Assembly (NCBI GenBank): GCA_025529335.1
Contig: JAMYHX010000016.1
Span: 1 to 64,000, forward strand
Length of the DNA stretch: 64,000 nt
Direction: 5' to 3'
From: Rhizopus sp. PT2906
Lineage: Eukaryota > Mucoromycota > Mucoromycetes > Mucorales > Rhizopodaceae
Of this stretch, positions 11,034 through 24,377 are shown in pieces (within the stretch, counting starts at the first letter, position 1; every line of letters begins with the position of its first letter). The position numbers and the translations under genes were made by a program. The notes beneath the pieces are model-generated. The model was not told the DNA's origin. It saw nothing but the letters and a program-made list of their open reading frames with translations, and made no database searches.

Positions 11034-13752
11034 TATATTGGAAAGAAAAGAAAAAAAATGATGTGTGCACCCCTTTGATGATAATTTATTTATGGGGCAA
11101 CAGCTATAAAAACTAGTTTACGTCATGTGATGTAGTGTGCATTGACAGACATGCTTTAAATATAGTTGACTCCGATCCCATTTTGAATGGTCTATAGATA
11201 TATGTCAGCAGAAAAAGAGAGAGAGAGAGCGGATGAAGACGGTGAAATGTCATATCAACAAAAGCCCTTACACAACAAGTGCTTGACACTTGAAATATGA
11301 GGACGACGAATATATGTCTTAGGAGGTTGAGACTGTTGAAAAAAGAATTCAGCAAGCTAGGCATGAAGAAGTCCTTATTGCTGCTCTTTGAACTGGCAGT
11401 TTTTTTTTTTTTTTTGGAAAACCAAAAATAACTTTCAGCAGAGAGCACCATTAGCTCCCGGTTCTACCTTCCAAGGAGAAAGAGAGAGAGAAGAACAAAT
11501 AAATCACAAGTTGGGCAAGATAAAATACTCTGTAATCATTGTGATAAAGTTGAAAACAGACAGTTTATAATTTAAAAAAGCATTAGACACAATTTAGATA
11601 TTAATCCGTCTTTTCACTTGGTTATTTAAGAAAATATTAAGCTTTACTATTTCCATTTTGAATGCAATATAAAAAGAATTAACCTACGTCATGTGGTGTA
11701 GACTAAGAACTGTATGAAAAATGCATCATATGCTGAGTGCTCATGCATTGACCATGATTTGTACCACAGACATCAGTGACAAGACAGATCATGTTGTCAA
11801 GTAATTATCAACGAGAAGCTATTAAAAATGATATCAGCTCCATATGTAAAGTATATATTACTAGCGTAAAAAAAAGGACAGGTACCTCAAAAGGCTTAAA
11901 AACACGTGCATTTTGGCATTAGTTTGTCTGATAATTTTCAAGCGAATAAGATGAAGGAATGGAGTGACAATAGCATGTCTTAGAGTATCCCGAACTATCA
12001 CATTTTTTTTATTTAATTCAATTAATCTCGGTCCATAAGCTCTAATCGCCATCATTTTTATAAGAAAAATAAATACAAAAAGACAAGAGATTCAATTCAA
12101 CATGACTTGGCCTGTATTCAATGCTAGACATTATACTTATTGTTAAAGTCATCCTTGTCACTCATCCATATCTCCGAACGTCAAGCTTCGGGAGGAAGGG
12201 AATGTAATTATCACCTGGCAACATGTATAACGATGAAGCCGAGATCGTTGTATTTGAGAGATATACATTACGCGTTTCACTCCATCTTAAGGCTCATAAA
12301 TCTTGGCTGTGGGACCAAGTTGGTGTTTATGGCCAAACCAAACTTTTTTGAATCCCGTTGTTTGTCACATCTCTTTGTGCAAAGTGGACAAAGCTCAGTC
12401 TTGTATTCTTTGAACCTTGTATATAGATCGCATTGTGTAAGCCTGTGTCTCTTTTTTATTCAACACATTAGATGAGAATGGAGTAATGAACCAAGATGAG
12501 GGGCTACTAAATTTTAAAATAATGGTGTAATATGTTTCATTAAATTGAATTCATTGACCAGATATGATTCTTTCACACACAGTTCAAACATAAAGAAGGG
12601 AGGCAAGACTCGTATATTTGCAAACATCCTTTATAGTTGATATCTACTAAACCTCACAAGCTTCTTATATGCTGTAAATACTATATGACAGTGATTATAT
12701 CGATTGAAAATCTTTTTGTTCATCTTGAGTTTCCTTTTTTGAATCTATTAGCGACTATATATTCCATCTTTTTTTTTTTTCTATTATAAAACGATGGCCC
12801 AGAACGGGGTACTGGGTTTTTAGTATTACTCTAGATACGATAGATGAAACTTGATCAATAGAAACAATTGCTTGATACGTAACAATGACGCGAAGATGTG
12901 CACAGGCCGGGCGATACTTTTGGTATTTCCTTGCAATTAAGTTTGTTCCGAGTGATGTGAGATTCGTACAACTTGCAATCAATTATACAACAAAGACAAT
13001 TATCAACTAGTAACGCTTTTCTTTCTATTGGGCCGCTCGTTTGGATAAACGTTAGATTCTGTAACACGAGTCTACGGTTTGTTACATTGTCCGTCATAAA
13101 TGGTGACACTTGGTACACATGTAATCTGTCTGTGAATGAGATCATTCAGTGTCTGGACTTCTTATCTACGCGTTTCCTCAGCTTTTTTTTTTTTTTATCA
13201 GTAAACATGATCGTCAAGGATGAAAACGCATTTATTGAAATTAATGAATAATAAAAAGTAAAATAAAAGGGCTTAGGGCTAATGATTGACTATCTTGGCT
13301 TTCATCTTTTTTTTTTTTTTCTACCTGTGGCTTTTTGTGCAATATGTGCACGGAGGTTGCTCGGCCCTGGATTTTTTAGTTTATCATATGGATTGTTCAA
13401 TGAGTAAAGTTTCCATATGATTCTCTTTTATGATTTCGCCATCAGCTCTACAGCGTGGATTGAGAAATAGTCTTGTGGTACAAGTATAGAGCGAAAAAAC
13501 TGCAACAGTTACCCCGTACACAGGGTCCCAAGAGCGCAGTCCCTCGCTCTTTGTTTAGTAAAGGAACTGAAGGTCCTCGTATTTCCTGTGGTTACATCAA
13601 GTTACCATGTCTGAATATAAATTGCTATAAATATTGCAAACCATGTCGAGTAGAATCTAAAGTTCCTCCTTTTTCTTCTTTATATTTATTTTCTTGTTTA
13701 TATTTATTTATATACTCTTTGTAATTATTTTTCTGTATAAAAAAAATTGTAA
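11034..13752. other. Long gene-poor spacer
   Basis: About 2.7 kb with T and A runs and no convincing gene. Open frames up to about 110 codons have skewed composition, no domain and no consistent splice structure. It contains two related 17-mers, TACGTCATGTGATGTAG near 11118 and TACGTCATGTGGTGTAG near 11686, each close to a CCATTTTGAATG word but in opposite order. It separates the acyltransferase (transcribed leftward) from the gene at 13753 (rightward) and must hold both promoters. Confidence 0.5.
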
Positions 13753-14571
13753 ATGTATAAGCAACCAGTCTTCAACTCATTTGACAGCGTCAACAGTTTT
13801 AAAAATCTAAACACGCAGCCATTAACACACGAAAACCTTTCCAAAATTCGATTGGTGGATCCATCTGAAACTCCTTTGGCGCGGTATTGCTCAACGGTGC
13901 ATGGCAGCCAAACATCTTTGAAAAAGAAGCGACACCAAGACTGCGTTCTTGAATCACCTCGCATCGTGGCTTTTCCCTATCACAACGACTCGTTCTTTTT
14001 GCCTACTGCCGAGCATGATTACCCTGGAAGCGGATTAGACACAGCATCTATCGCCAGTTTATCTGTTCATACCATCGGCAGTCGTAGTACTTTACGACAA
14101 CAACAACCACCTTCACCTGTGAGCGCTGGGTTTCGCCGCAGCTCTTTTCAACGACGTATGTCCGCCACGACCCGGGATCATGGCTCGATCACCTCCAAGA
14201 ACAGTCGCAGTTTGTATAACAACAAGAGACGATCCGCCAGCTTTTCCACCGTGTTGACTCATTCAGAACAAAGCTCCAAATATGGCAGCAAGCGACTGGG
14301 ACGAAGGCTCAAGCAAGGCTTACTCCGTTTCAAATCTACCATCACCCTCAATTCACACGATGAGCTCTATTCCAACAGCTCATCCTCTGTTCCCTCTTTA
14401 GCTTCGACCAAGACATCTCTTACTGAAGACGAAGCTGAGCCTAGTGCTCATCGTACTTGGTATAAAAAACTCTGGAAGTTTATCAAGCCTACTGAAAAGA
14501 CTAGAACTGAAGCTCTGTCTCCTACTGATCCTGTCTGGTACACTCAATACAAATCTAATCCCTCCTTGTAA
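13753..14571 (+). CDS. Basic Ser/Arg-rich protein of unknown function
   Basis: A single open frame of 272 codons with a good ATG after an AT-rich leader. No catalytic domain, signal peptide or membrane segment is seen. The middle is rich in Ser, Arg and Lys (FRRSSFQRRMSATTRDHGS, NNKRRSASFSTV), giving RRxS-type sites typical of kinase substrates. A short aromatic and basic block near the C-terminus (HRTWYKKLWKFIKP) followed by DPVWYTQYKSNPSL is the most ordered-looking part and may be an amphipathic or docking motif. I do not recognise the family. Codon use and length support a real gene. Confidence 0.7.
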   Translation: MYKQPVFNSFDSVNSFKNLNTQPLTHENLSKIRLVDPSETPLARYCSTVHGSQTSLKKKRHQDCVLESPRIVAFPYHNDSFFLPTAEHDYPGSGLDTASIASLSVHTIGSRSTLRQQQPPSPVSAGFRRSSFQRRMSATTRDHGSITSKNSRSLYNNKRRSASFSTVLTHSEQSSKYGSKRLGRRLKQGLLRFKSTITLNSHDELYSNSSSSVPSLASTKTSLTEDEAEPSAHRTWYKKLWKFIKPTEKTRTEALSPTDPVWYTQYKSNPSL

Positions 14572-15234
14572 TTTCGTCATCCCCCTTATTGTACATTATT
14601 CTTAAAAACTGTATACATTTGTGAAAAAAAAGGAACTGGGTTTTTTCTTTTCAACAATAAAAACAGCTTTTGTCTTCTATTAATAGACTTTTATTGTGTC
14701 TTTTATGTACAACCTGGTCTATTCACTTTCTTTTTTATAAAACGTATAATCGGATGAAGAAGACCATTTATGACACATTTGTATGACAAAAGAGGTCTCA
14801 CACATTTTTTGCTTTGAATGGGAAACAAAAAACGTGTTGGCTAGAACTTGTCGGTATTTCTATATTTGTTTTACAACATGGCATTCTTTCCGGAACACCT
14901 TTATGACGAGAGAGAGAGAGTTTATTGAGTATATAAGTTAATTGCACCCATCCACCCACACACACACACACGCATGTATGTGCGTGCATTATTACTCATG
15001 GAAAAAAGGAAACGAACTGGCCTGTGTAATGCAGTGGTTCGTGCGATATGGGACGGAAGCAAAGATCACAAGTTGGTGAAACGTAACTTTCAGTATTGGC
15101 ATTGATAAATTTACTACTTTTTGTTATATTTTTATTTAAAATCAAGGAAAAAAGAAGATATGTATATATGTATATATATATATGTATATATATAAAAGAG
15201 GGGGGAGTAAAAACTAGAAAAGAGAGAGAGAGAC
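14572..15234. other. Intergenic stretch with microsatellites
   Basis: Convergent 3' ends of the gene at 13753 and SSD1 meet here. It contains a CA dinucleotide run near 14956-14971, a TATATG/TA run at about 15159-15194 and GA-rich words. No gene is seen. Confidence 0.55.
15159..15194. repeat. TATATG/TA microsatellite
   Basis: Alternating TA with interspersed TATG units, just downstream of the SSD1 stop codon. Confidence 0.8.
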
Positions 15235-18200
15235 TTAGGCATATGGATTAGCGGCAAATACTCGAATAGAGGGTGGTGCTCTGACCATTTGAATAGTCAA
15301 CATGACTCTGATCTTATCCAGTGCCTTAATCGTCTGTGAAGACTGTTCACTGCTATAACCAGTACTAGCAGATAAGCGAGAGCTGATAATGGAAGCTCGC
15401 TTTGAGGCTGATTTTTTAGGCGTACCGACGAGACCAGCGTTTGTCGCGGCACGAGTTATTTCTTCAAATTCTTTTGTATTCATAGCCTCTGTTTGAACCG
15501 ATGTTGATTGAGACCTTTCAGGATAATTTGTCAACAACTCCTCCTCTTCGTACTCATCATCAGATAAACTCCACTGTTGTTGTTGTCCTGTTGAAGGAAT
15601 GACGCCCTCCTTCCAATACATCGTCAGGGCACGTTCCTTGGCATCATATTGATAACGCCAGAGTGGCAAATTGGCCAAATGAATACGTCTTTCAATACCG
15701 AATTCTGGTATGGACACATCAAACCAATCTTCCATGACCGCAATCACACGTGCTTCCGTAAAGACGGTGGGAGGTGAATTTTCTGGAAGTGGTGGTTGCT
15801 GTTGGTGCTCTTGGATGTGCATCAAATATAAGGCAAGTGATAACAGTTTGCCTTGATAGTTTGCTTCCAGGCTAGCTTCTTTCTTTGCGTTACAATGTTG
15901 AGCAAGTTTTTGAATCGTATCTCTGTCCAGATAAAAGTGTTTTTCTTTAAAAAGTGTGAGTATTGATTTTATTTGACTGTATATATATGTTTACCTCCTA
16001 TCAGCGCAGCTTCCAATTGACGATGAACAACGATATCAACATATCGACGAAGAGGCGCAGTGAAATGAGTGAACAGAGGTGTGCCAAGAGCAAAATGAGA
16101 GTATTTGGAAATATCGAATGCACCTGCACAAAAGTATTTAGGTGGTTCCATTGTCTTGAGTACTAAAATAGATATTAACTGATGCAGCTCAGGATTTTCA
16201 ATCGATTGCACGGATTTTTGAATGGTTGCAGCGTTGGTTATATCCAACTCGACGCCTAAATACTGAGAAGCATATTCTTTCAACTCGTTCTAATTTGGCA
16301 TGAGTATAAGCACACACACATATATTTATAAACTTACAATTTTCCTGCTGTTGGGACAAGATTGACGACGCAATAAGGCCTGCTCTGGGTATTGGCTGGA
16401 TATCTTTTGAGCAACACTCTTGTTTGCCAAAAATAAGAATTCCTTGAGAGTAGTAGCAATATCAGGGAGTTTGTTGGAAATGGTGGCTGTTGTGGGTTTG
16501 AGAGGATCGTCAAAGAATAACTTTTGTCTTGATAAAGACATGGCCTCTTTGGTATAACGTGCTTCATAAAGTCTTGAAGCGAGTTTGTGCAGCAACTGAA
16601 CGTCACTGTCGATTTCTGTTCCATGGCTTTCATTGCCGTCAACGATCTTTTGTACATCTTCATATGAAAGTCGAGCAGCAGACCTATTTTATGGTTAATC
16701 TTGTATCTACTAGGTCCATTGAAACTTACTTGACAAGGGTCTTGCCAAACCAGGTATCTAACAGTGTACCGTCCGAGCTAAGCTTCCAGATAACAGATAT
16801 AGCCGGTCTATATATAAAGCAAATGAGCAAAAAAAACCATACATTAGCTCGCTATTTTTTTTTTTCTTTTACCTCAGCTCATTGACTGTAAAGTTGACAG
16901 CGTTGACAAGTTCGTCGGGCAGCATAGGTACCTGCTTTTGATCAAGCTCTACACGAACACCTCTTGCTCTAGCTTCTTTATCCAGGGGCGAGTGTGGTTT
17001 GATAAAGTGAGAAATGTCACAAATATGTACACCCACTTCAAAGGTATCATCGCCTAAGCGGACAACAGATAAACCATCTTCCAAGATATTGCTTCCGACA
17101 GGATCAATCGTGATCATCCTACTATGGCTCTCGATCGTCAGGTCTCGACGGTTTTCCTCTTCAGTGGGTTGGTAAGATGTAGGTGGTACACACTGCATGA
17201 CTGCTTCTGTGAATGGCGTGTCAGACACATTTGCATCAGCCAAGATGGCTTTGACTTGAACATTCATATCCATGATAGATCCTAGTTCTGCTTCGAGAGT
17301 ACCAAATGGATGCAGGGATGTGATTGGCCATCTCTTGATTGACCCAACAAACAAACGGTTTTCATAGGCATCTGTGTTCTCTACAAAATCTTGAGGCGCT
17401 TGCTCAATAGGAATAGCGATGAGTGGAACACGTTTATCTGTGGCTTTAAACCAAACAATTCTTGGAGCTTCCTTTTTCCCTCTATCCCCTTCCTCTTCTT
17501 GAAGCTGTGCTCTCTTATTATTGGGCCGGGACAATGTGAGGGTACTACACAAAAAGATGAGTCTTTTGTTTGTCTATTATACAAATGGCGCTTTACCCAG
17601 AAAACACTTGGTTTTGAGCTCTTTCCAAAATAGCCACAACGACACCTGCATACTTTGGCTTTACCACATCCGTTTCTTCATCACCTCCAAATATGATTTC
17701 ATTTTCATCTTCCTCATCGGGTAAACGCACCTTGGGTTGACCATTATTTCTCGCCAACTTGGCATCTTCCTTTTCTTGCTTCTCACGCAACACCTTCTCG
17801 ACGTTGACCAATCTGACAGCCACAACATCACCTTCAAGCGCACGGTTTCTGCCTCGGGAGCCACAAATATAAATATCGCTGCCGTCCAATTCGTCACAGG
17901 AAACATAAGCATCACTACGATTTCTCTTGTTGACACGTAATATACCACGCACAAGCTGACGACTTCTGAACAAAGGTGGCAAAGCAGAAAATGGTAAATG
18001 AGCAATAAAGAGTTGTCGACGTTGATGAGGGTTTGCATCATCGTATCTTGAAAAGTTTACACGAGTAGGTGTGAATGGAACAAGAGAAAAGGATGATCGA
18101 TTACTGCTGTTATTAGATGAAGTACCTAAAAAAAATAAAAGTGAATAAGCATATTTAAGAAAGGCGGAAACTTACTATTCCTCCAATCCTCGAAATTACG

Positions 18201-18966
18201 AGAAGAACGACGATTGAGTTGTTTGTTGCTACTACCCAAGGATAAACTCAAGGACTTGCTGTTCATAACCGCTCTCTTATTGGTAGATGAATCTAAAAAT
18301 GATTCTCCGTTTTCGTTCAACACAGGTAATTGCTGGAGAGATAAACGCTTCTTGACGTAACTTTCATCACTTGTACTGCTACGTCTGTTAAACGTTCCCA
18401 TCAGTTTAGCTTCAGCTTCAGCCAGAGCGTCCTCTCTGGAAAGAGACATACTCTCGTCACTGGTTCGCTTTTCCAAACTTTTGCTACTCAGAGAACTAGG
18501 TGGCGTGATAGGCGGTAAGGTCTTTAAGGTTTGGATGACATCCTTAATGTTATCTACAGTAGTCATTTCTTCCTTTAATGTCTGTAAGCCCATAAAACTT
18601 CGCCTGTTTCGAGCATTCGTGTTGCTGTTTTTGTTATATGTCAGTGAGTTGGTCGATTTTGAAGAGAGGACGACCAAGTCCGAGTTGGCAGCAGAGCGAG
18701 AGCGTTGATGTCTTCCCGTGGGTAGCATAGATACAGCCTGTTGACGTTGTTGTTGTACATTCTTACCAGTGTTTTTAAAGTCCAAACTAGATGATAGCCC
18801 ATGAAAAGTACGTCGCTTATCCGAACTCTTTGTTGTGGTAACCTTGGTAACCCCAACTATTTAGTTTTTTTTTTTTTTTGGTTCTTTATAACTTTACCTC
18901 GGGTAAGTCGAATAAACCTCTTGTACTTTCTGGAGCCGTTTGTTGTTCTAAAGCGTCATGGTCCAT
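15235..18966 (-). CDS. SSD1: SSD1/Sts5-family RNA-binding protein, RNase II-like pseudonuclease
   Basis: Eight exons: 18966-18898, 18842-18176, 18125-17597, 17544-16873, 16807-16730, 16683-16338, 16289-15995 and 15944-15235, all joined in phase (about 1121 residues). Order: a disordered Ser/Gln-rich N-terminus, cold-shock domains (LVRGILRVNKRNRSDAYVS, RIVWFKATDKRVPLIAIP), an RNB domain and a C-terminal S1-like part. Family hallmarks include RRQLFIAHLPFSALPP, SIKRWPITSLHPFG and FTAPLRRYVDIVVHRQLEAA. In active RNase II/Dis3 enzymes the site reads DPxGxxDIDDAL; here it is DPVGSNILEDGL near residue 570, so catalytic acidic residues are lost. Ssd1 proteins bind cell-wall mRNAs under Cbk1/Orb6 kinase control and repress translation. 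The first exon is the least certain: the acceptor at 18843 restores phase, whereas the stronger-looking TAG at 18857 does not. Confidence 0.92.
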
Positions 18967-21399
18967 TTAAAATACTTGTGAAAAGAAACGAGAGGATATA
19001 GTAAGGTTTGTTTGTTTGGTTAGTTTTTTTTTTGCTTAAAGGAAAAATGAAAAAATAAAGGAAAGGGAATAACAGAGAGAGAAAGAAAAATTGGCAATGT
19101 TCTTTTTTTTTTGCGTTTGTGGATATGCAATGTAAATGGAGTTTGAATATTAGGTTACAATCTCTAAATTGACTTTGGGTCATTTGTGGCTAAAAAGCCC
19201 CGAAAGAAGAAGAAGAGAAAGAGAGATCTTTTATAAGATGACTTTATGAAATATTCTTATTGTCTATTTAAAGATGAGGAAAGTAAAAGAAAATGTACGG
19301 ATGATAATGGTGATAATCTTGCAGGAAGTTTAATTTCTATTTGTTGTGATTTGAAATAGAGTGAGAACTTTATTTAAAGGCATGAATAGATGTCCTTTTT
19401 TTTACAGTAAAAAGTCACAAACAATGCTTCTTTAGATCTTTTGAACTAATATATTTAGTATGGTTATTTAGAAGAAATATAAGAAAAGGACGTAAAGATG
19501 TTATGGACAGCGTATTAAATCCATTATTACTCTTTAAAAGAAAGACTTTCATTGTTATGTTTTAATCTGTAAACAACGATTTCATATATATTTAATGCAC
19601 TCTTTGATCCAATAATAAAGATATATTGTTCAGTTTCTTTAGTGTTTATTAAACACTTTGTCAACATAAATCTATTCATTTTTCTTGCTTGTAGGATGTA
19701 GCTCGTCTTTCCTTTCATGCTCAACAAAAGAATCACCTTGGAGAAGGAAGGATGATCAGCAGGAGGTACATGTTTGCCCTTGTCTGAGTTTTGGTTTATT
19801 TTTTAGCACCTATTGTACTTGATGTGCCCCCATAATTAACGTTTATCTTTTAGTTTTGTGATATGTGATTAACAAATAAAGTATTGTAATTATCCTATTC
19901 TTGGTCGAATAAGTTCTCGGGAAGCTTGTATGACACTTTTGGATAGGGGACAACAAGGAAAGATAAAATTTACAGTTGTAATATTGGCACATAAAAGGTT
20001 TACAATAAATAATATATATGTCCGTTTAAGTCTTGTCTAAAATAACACTATATCGCCTCTCCATTTTGGAAACTCGGAAGAAAGGGCAAAGTTTATTGTA
20101 TTGGATGATAATTCACACTAAATCAGGTAACTGTGTCACATTTGGTAAAGGGGACACTAATTACAGAACCAAGTACGTGATAATTGATCTTGCTGCGGGG
20201 TCCTTCTTGAGAGTGAATGAGTGATATCCCTTTCTCTTTGGGCTTATCCTTTGGCCTATTAATCAATATCTGCCCGGTTATAGGTTAAACAAGACAAGAA
20301 CGATACAGAAGAGAAATCAACAGTGTTGCCTGGGATTGAATATTTGATTTATCAAAAGAAGGTTTAACAATTTCTTGTGTTCCCTCTTTTGCTTTGTAAA
20401 TATATGCGTTGGAACTGTTGCTTCTGAGGCCTATATTCTTCAGTGGTTTTGTTGAGATTAATAGTGGCCAAGGGTATTTTCCTTTAATTATTTGTACTTG
20501 CTTATGTCCAATTTCTTGGCAAAAGGAAGCTCTTGTAAATTTCTGTGGGCATTATTTATTTCAATAAGTTTATGGGATATTTATACTAATTGAATGTTGA
20601 TAAATATGCAAGATAATAAATGAAAATGATAAATGGTAAAAACTTATTATGATGCATGCAGTTACCAGTGGTACCAGATACCAAAAATGGCTTCAACAGG
20701 ATGGAAGCAATTTCGTTTTCGGCTCAAACAAAGCTTTTTTTTTTAAGCAGAGGGGCTGAGAATTGGCTGTTAAATGATGTGAACCACAGCCCCTTCCAAA
20801 CTATTAGTTTAGAAGGAGATTCGTAAAGAAAATGAGCATCGTTCTCTGTTGCAGACAAAGGATATAAGGCGAATCTACAACTTCAGGAAGGAACCTATAA
20901 CGAGTAGAACGGGTAGCAAAACCGTTCTAGAGAAAGAAGAAATACGTAAAAAAAAGGGGAGGAGAACATCAATCTTTCATGTGTGATCAGCCATTGCTGT
21001 TTTTTTTTTTTTTACTATTTGTGTCTTTCATCTTTAGGGTTAAACATATAGCTAGACATATAGTTCTATGTTGCTCTATTCACATTTCTCTTTTCAAATG
21101 TATGGTATTGCCTGGTGCTCAATAACAAGGACATTACTGTCACATAACAGACATAAAAAACATGTAGAGACTTATCATAAACACTTAATTAGTATGAATC
21201 AAGAACACTCTAGACATTTATCGGACAAGTGCATCTTGCCAATTTCATACAACCTTTCCTTAATAAACAATGAAACAATTCACGCTGGGACATGACACTG
21301 TAAAATAAGCCGTCACGATGCGCGCTACTTTTTTAGAAATAAACAATTTTTTTTTCGCGTTTCTTTCTCTCTCATTTTCATTATCCCAGCTCCATCGCA
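18967..21399. other. Long divergent spacer between SSD1 and MCM6
   Basis: About 2.4 kb between two genes transcribed away from each other. No supported gene or RNA was found. The part next to SSD1 is rich in A and T runs and probably forms the SSD1 5' UTR. The part next to MCM6 includes TCGCGTTTCTTTC at about 21355. I did not see a clear MCB (ACGCGT) box. Confidence 0.5.
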
Positions 21400-24377
21400 A
21401 TGGCAAGCTCACACATGAACACCATGTTAGACACTCAGGCACTGATGTCTGAAATCAATACACCAAGCCATATGGAAATGGATGATGCTGCCACACCTCG
21501 TCCTCCTGCTCAAGTTCGTCGACCTGGCTTTACCCCTGACACTGTTCAAAAGTTTGTAGACGAGACAGGTCTGATTGTGATGAAGTCATTTGAAACTTTT
21601 TTACAAACGTAAGATCACACCTATTTTACCTTTATTTATCTAACTGTGATTTTACATAGCTACAAAGACGAGCAATTGACGTATATGAGTGAAAGCAACT
21701 CGGGTTGGAAAGGATATCCATATATGATGCAGATGGAAAATTTTATCACGAGCTTGTTGGATACGGTCTTTGTTGACTTTGGTCATATTGAAAGAAGTGA
21801 TTCGACATTAGCCTCTGCTATTAGCGATCAATACTATCGGTAAGATTTGAAGTAGTTTAAGATGATCCTTCTCTAACTTGTTTCTAGTTTCCTTCCTTTC
21901 CTTCGACGAGCTGTTCATAATGTAGTGAGTGAACATTTTCCCAAATGTTTCCAACCAAGAGATCAAGACCTCGTACCTGATTCGGCACTCAACAGAGAAT
22001 TCAACGTTGCATTCTATGGATTATCTGACATGAATCGCGTACGACAATTAAAGACAGACAAGATCGGTCGTCTAATCAGTGTCAGTGGCACTGTCACCCG
22101 TACGTCTGAAGTTCGTCCTGAACTGACCTATGCATCCTTTACATGTAACGAGTGCGGCAAAATTGTAAACAATATCGAACAGGAGTTTAGATACACACAA
22201 CCCACGATGTGTCCTACCATTACCTGTTACAATCGTACCAACTGGACACTCAATATTGAAAAATCCAAATTTGTCGATTGGCAAAAGATCAGAATCCAAG
22301 AAAATTCAAACGAGATTCCTACTGGTAGTATGCCTAGAAGTTTGGATGTCATTGTCCGTAACGAAATGGTCGAGCGTGCTAAGGCAGGTGACAAGTGTGT
22401 TTTCACAGGTACCCTTATCGTTGTTCCCGATGTGTCTGCTTTTAGAACACCTGGCACATCTGTCGAAACCGAGCGAGATACGACCACCCGTCCCTCTGAC
22501 GGGTTGGGCAAGGAAGGTGTGACTGGTCTCAGAGCCCTTGGTGTCCGTGATTTGACCTACAAGTTATCTTTCTTGGCTTGTATGGTACAACCTGCTTCTC
22601 AAAACAAGGTCAACAATATCAACCTTCATGGCGAAGATGTTCCAGAAGAGACGATCCAGGATGTCTACAACACATTAACTCCCGAAGAAGTCGAAAATCT
22701 TCACAGAATGATTCGAATGGGTGATAAATTCTACAGCAAATTGGTCGGCAGTATCGCGCCTTCTGTGTTTGGACATGAAACTGTTAAAAAGGGTATCTTA
22801 TTGCAAATGTTGGGTGGTGTACACAAGGTCACGCCTGAAGGCATGCATCTTCGTGGTGATATCAACGTGTGTATTGTGGGTGACCCATCCACAAGCAAGT
22901 CTCAATTCTTGAAATATGTTTGTAATGTCATGCCTAGAGCCGTGTATACCTCTGGTAAGGCTTCTAGTGCTGCCGGTTTAACTGCCTCCGTCATCAAAGA
23001 TGAAGAAACGGGTGAATTCTCTATTGAGGCTGGTGCTCTTATGCTTGCTGATAATGTACACTTTAAAACAATAATTGAATGCGTCACTCACTTTACATAT
23101 ATAGGGTATCTGTGCCATTGACGAGTTTGACAAGATGGACATTAAGGATCAAGTGGCTATTCACGAAGCAATGGAACAACAAACAATTTCTATTGCAAAG
23201 GCAGGTATTCAAGCTAGTTTGAATGCACGTACCAGTATTCTTGCCGCTGCCAACCCTGTTGGTGGCCGTTACAACAAGAAGCGAACATTGAGACAAAATG
23301 TCAACATGTCAGCACCCATCATGTCTCGTTTTGATTTGTTCTTTGTCGTTTTGGACGAGTGTAATGAAATTACGGATTACAATATTGGTCGTCATATTAT
23401 CAATAATCATCGTCAAAAGGAAGATGCCATGCAGGCTGAGTTTTCTACTCGAGATATTCAAAACTATGTTCGTTATGCTAGAACGTTTAAGCCAAAGGTA
23501 TATAATGAATGTGTATTGAAATACAAGTGAATTGACATCATTCCATCTAGTTGACAAAGGCAGCTGCAGATAAGCTGGCTGAATATTATAGAGAATTGCG
23601 ACAAGGTGATTCTCAAGGCTTGGGTCGAAATTCATACCGTATTACTGTAAGACAGTTGGAAAGTATGGTTCGTTTATCTGAAGCTATTGCAAGAGCTTTA
23701 TGTAATGAAGAGGTAAAAGGATATATAAAATATGAAAAAGAGACGCTTATACGTTTGTAGATTACCGTTGCACATGTGACAGAAGCATACTCTTTACTTC
23801 AAAAATCGATTATTCGTGTCGAAGAAGAAGATGTTAATATTGACGATGCATTTGATGACAATGAAATGAGCGAACTGCTGACAAGCACAGAAGCACTTCG
23901 TAGCATGTCCTTGAACGAAACTGAAGAGCCCAGTGAAGAGCATAGAGATGTCAATATGGACCAACCTAAAGGACCTAGTGGCGCTTTCATGACGTCTTCT
24001 GGGAAAATTTCCATACCTTATGAAAAGTTTGAAGAAATCAAGCAAATGCTGGCTATCAAGCTTCACCAAGTACAAGAAGAATCCGATGAAGAAGCGGGTA
24101 TCACTCAGGATAAACTGATCATGTGGTATCTTGAACAAATGGAAAATAATCTTGATGAAGAAGCTCTCGAGTTTGAAGTGACGGTTGTGAAGAAGGTCAT
24201 TAAGAAGCTTCTAAAGACGGTAAGAATCACTTTATTAAACTTTTGCTTTACTCATCTTCTTTATTGCAGGGTGAGACATTGATCGCTGTCAGACAAGATC
24301 AAGATGAGGATGCATTAGAACAGTTTAGCGAAGACAATCCCTTACTTATGCTTCATCCCAATTATGTCTGGGAATAA
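21400..24377 (+). CDS. MCM6: DNA replication licensing factor MCM6
   Basis: Seven exons: 21400-21608, 21660-21839, 21888-23055, 23105-23497, 23551-23712, 23761-24219 and 24270-24377, all in phase (892 residues). MCM6 is a subunit of the MCM2-7 helicase loaded at replication origins. The zinc finger reads CNECGK...CPTITC. The AAA+ core has Walker A GDPSTSKSQ, Walker B CAIDEFDKM (split from the preceding exon by an intron) and the arginine finger SRFD, followed by GLGRNSYRITVRQLESMVRL of the C-terminal lid. The acidic tail with a winged-helix part (IMWYLEQMENNLDEEALEFE) ends NYVWE. All key motifs are intact. Confidence 0.97.

Noticed and set aside
11113..11451. Minus-strand frame of 112 codons
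   Set aside because: It spans poly(A)/poly(T) and GA-repeat DNA, has a Phe/Ser/Leu-skewed product and no domain or splice support.
12140..12475. Plus-strand frame of 111 codons
   Set aside because: Cysteine-rich random-looking composition, no homology signature, no flanking exon.
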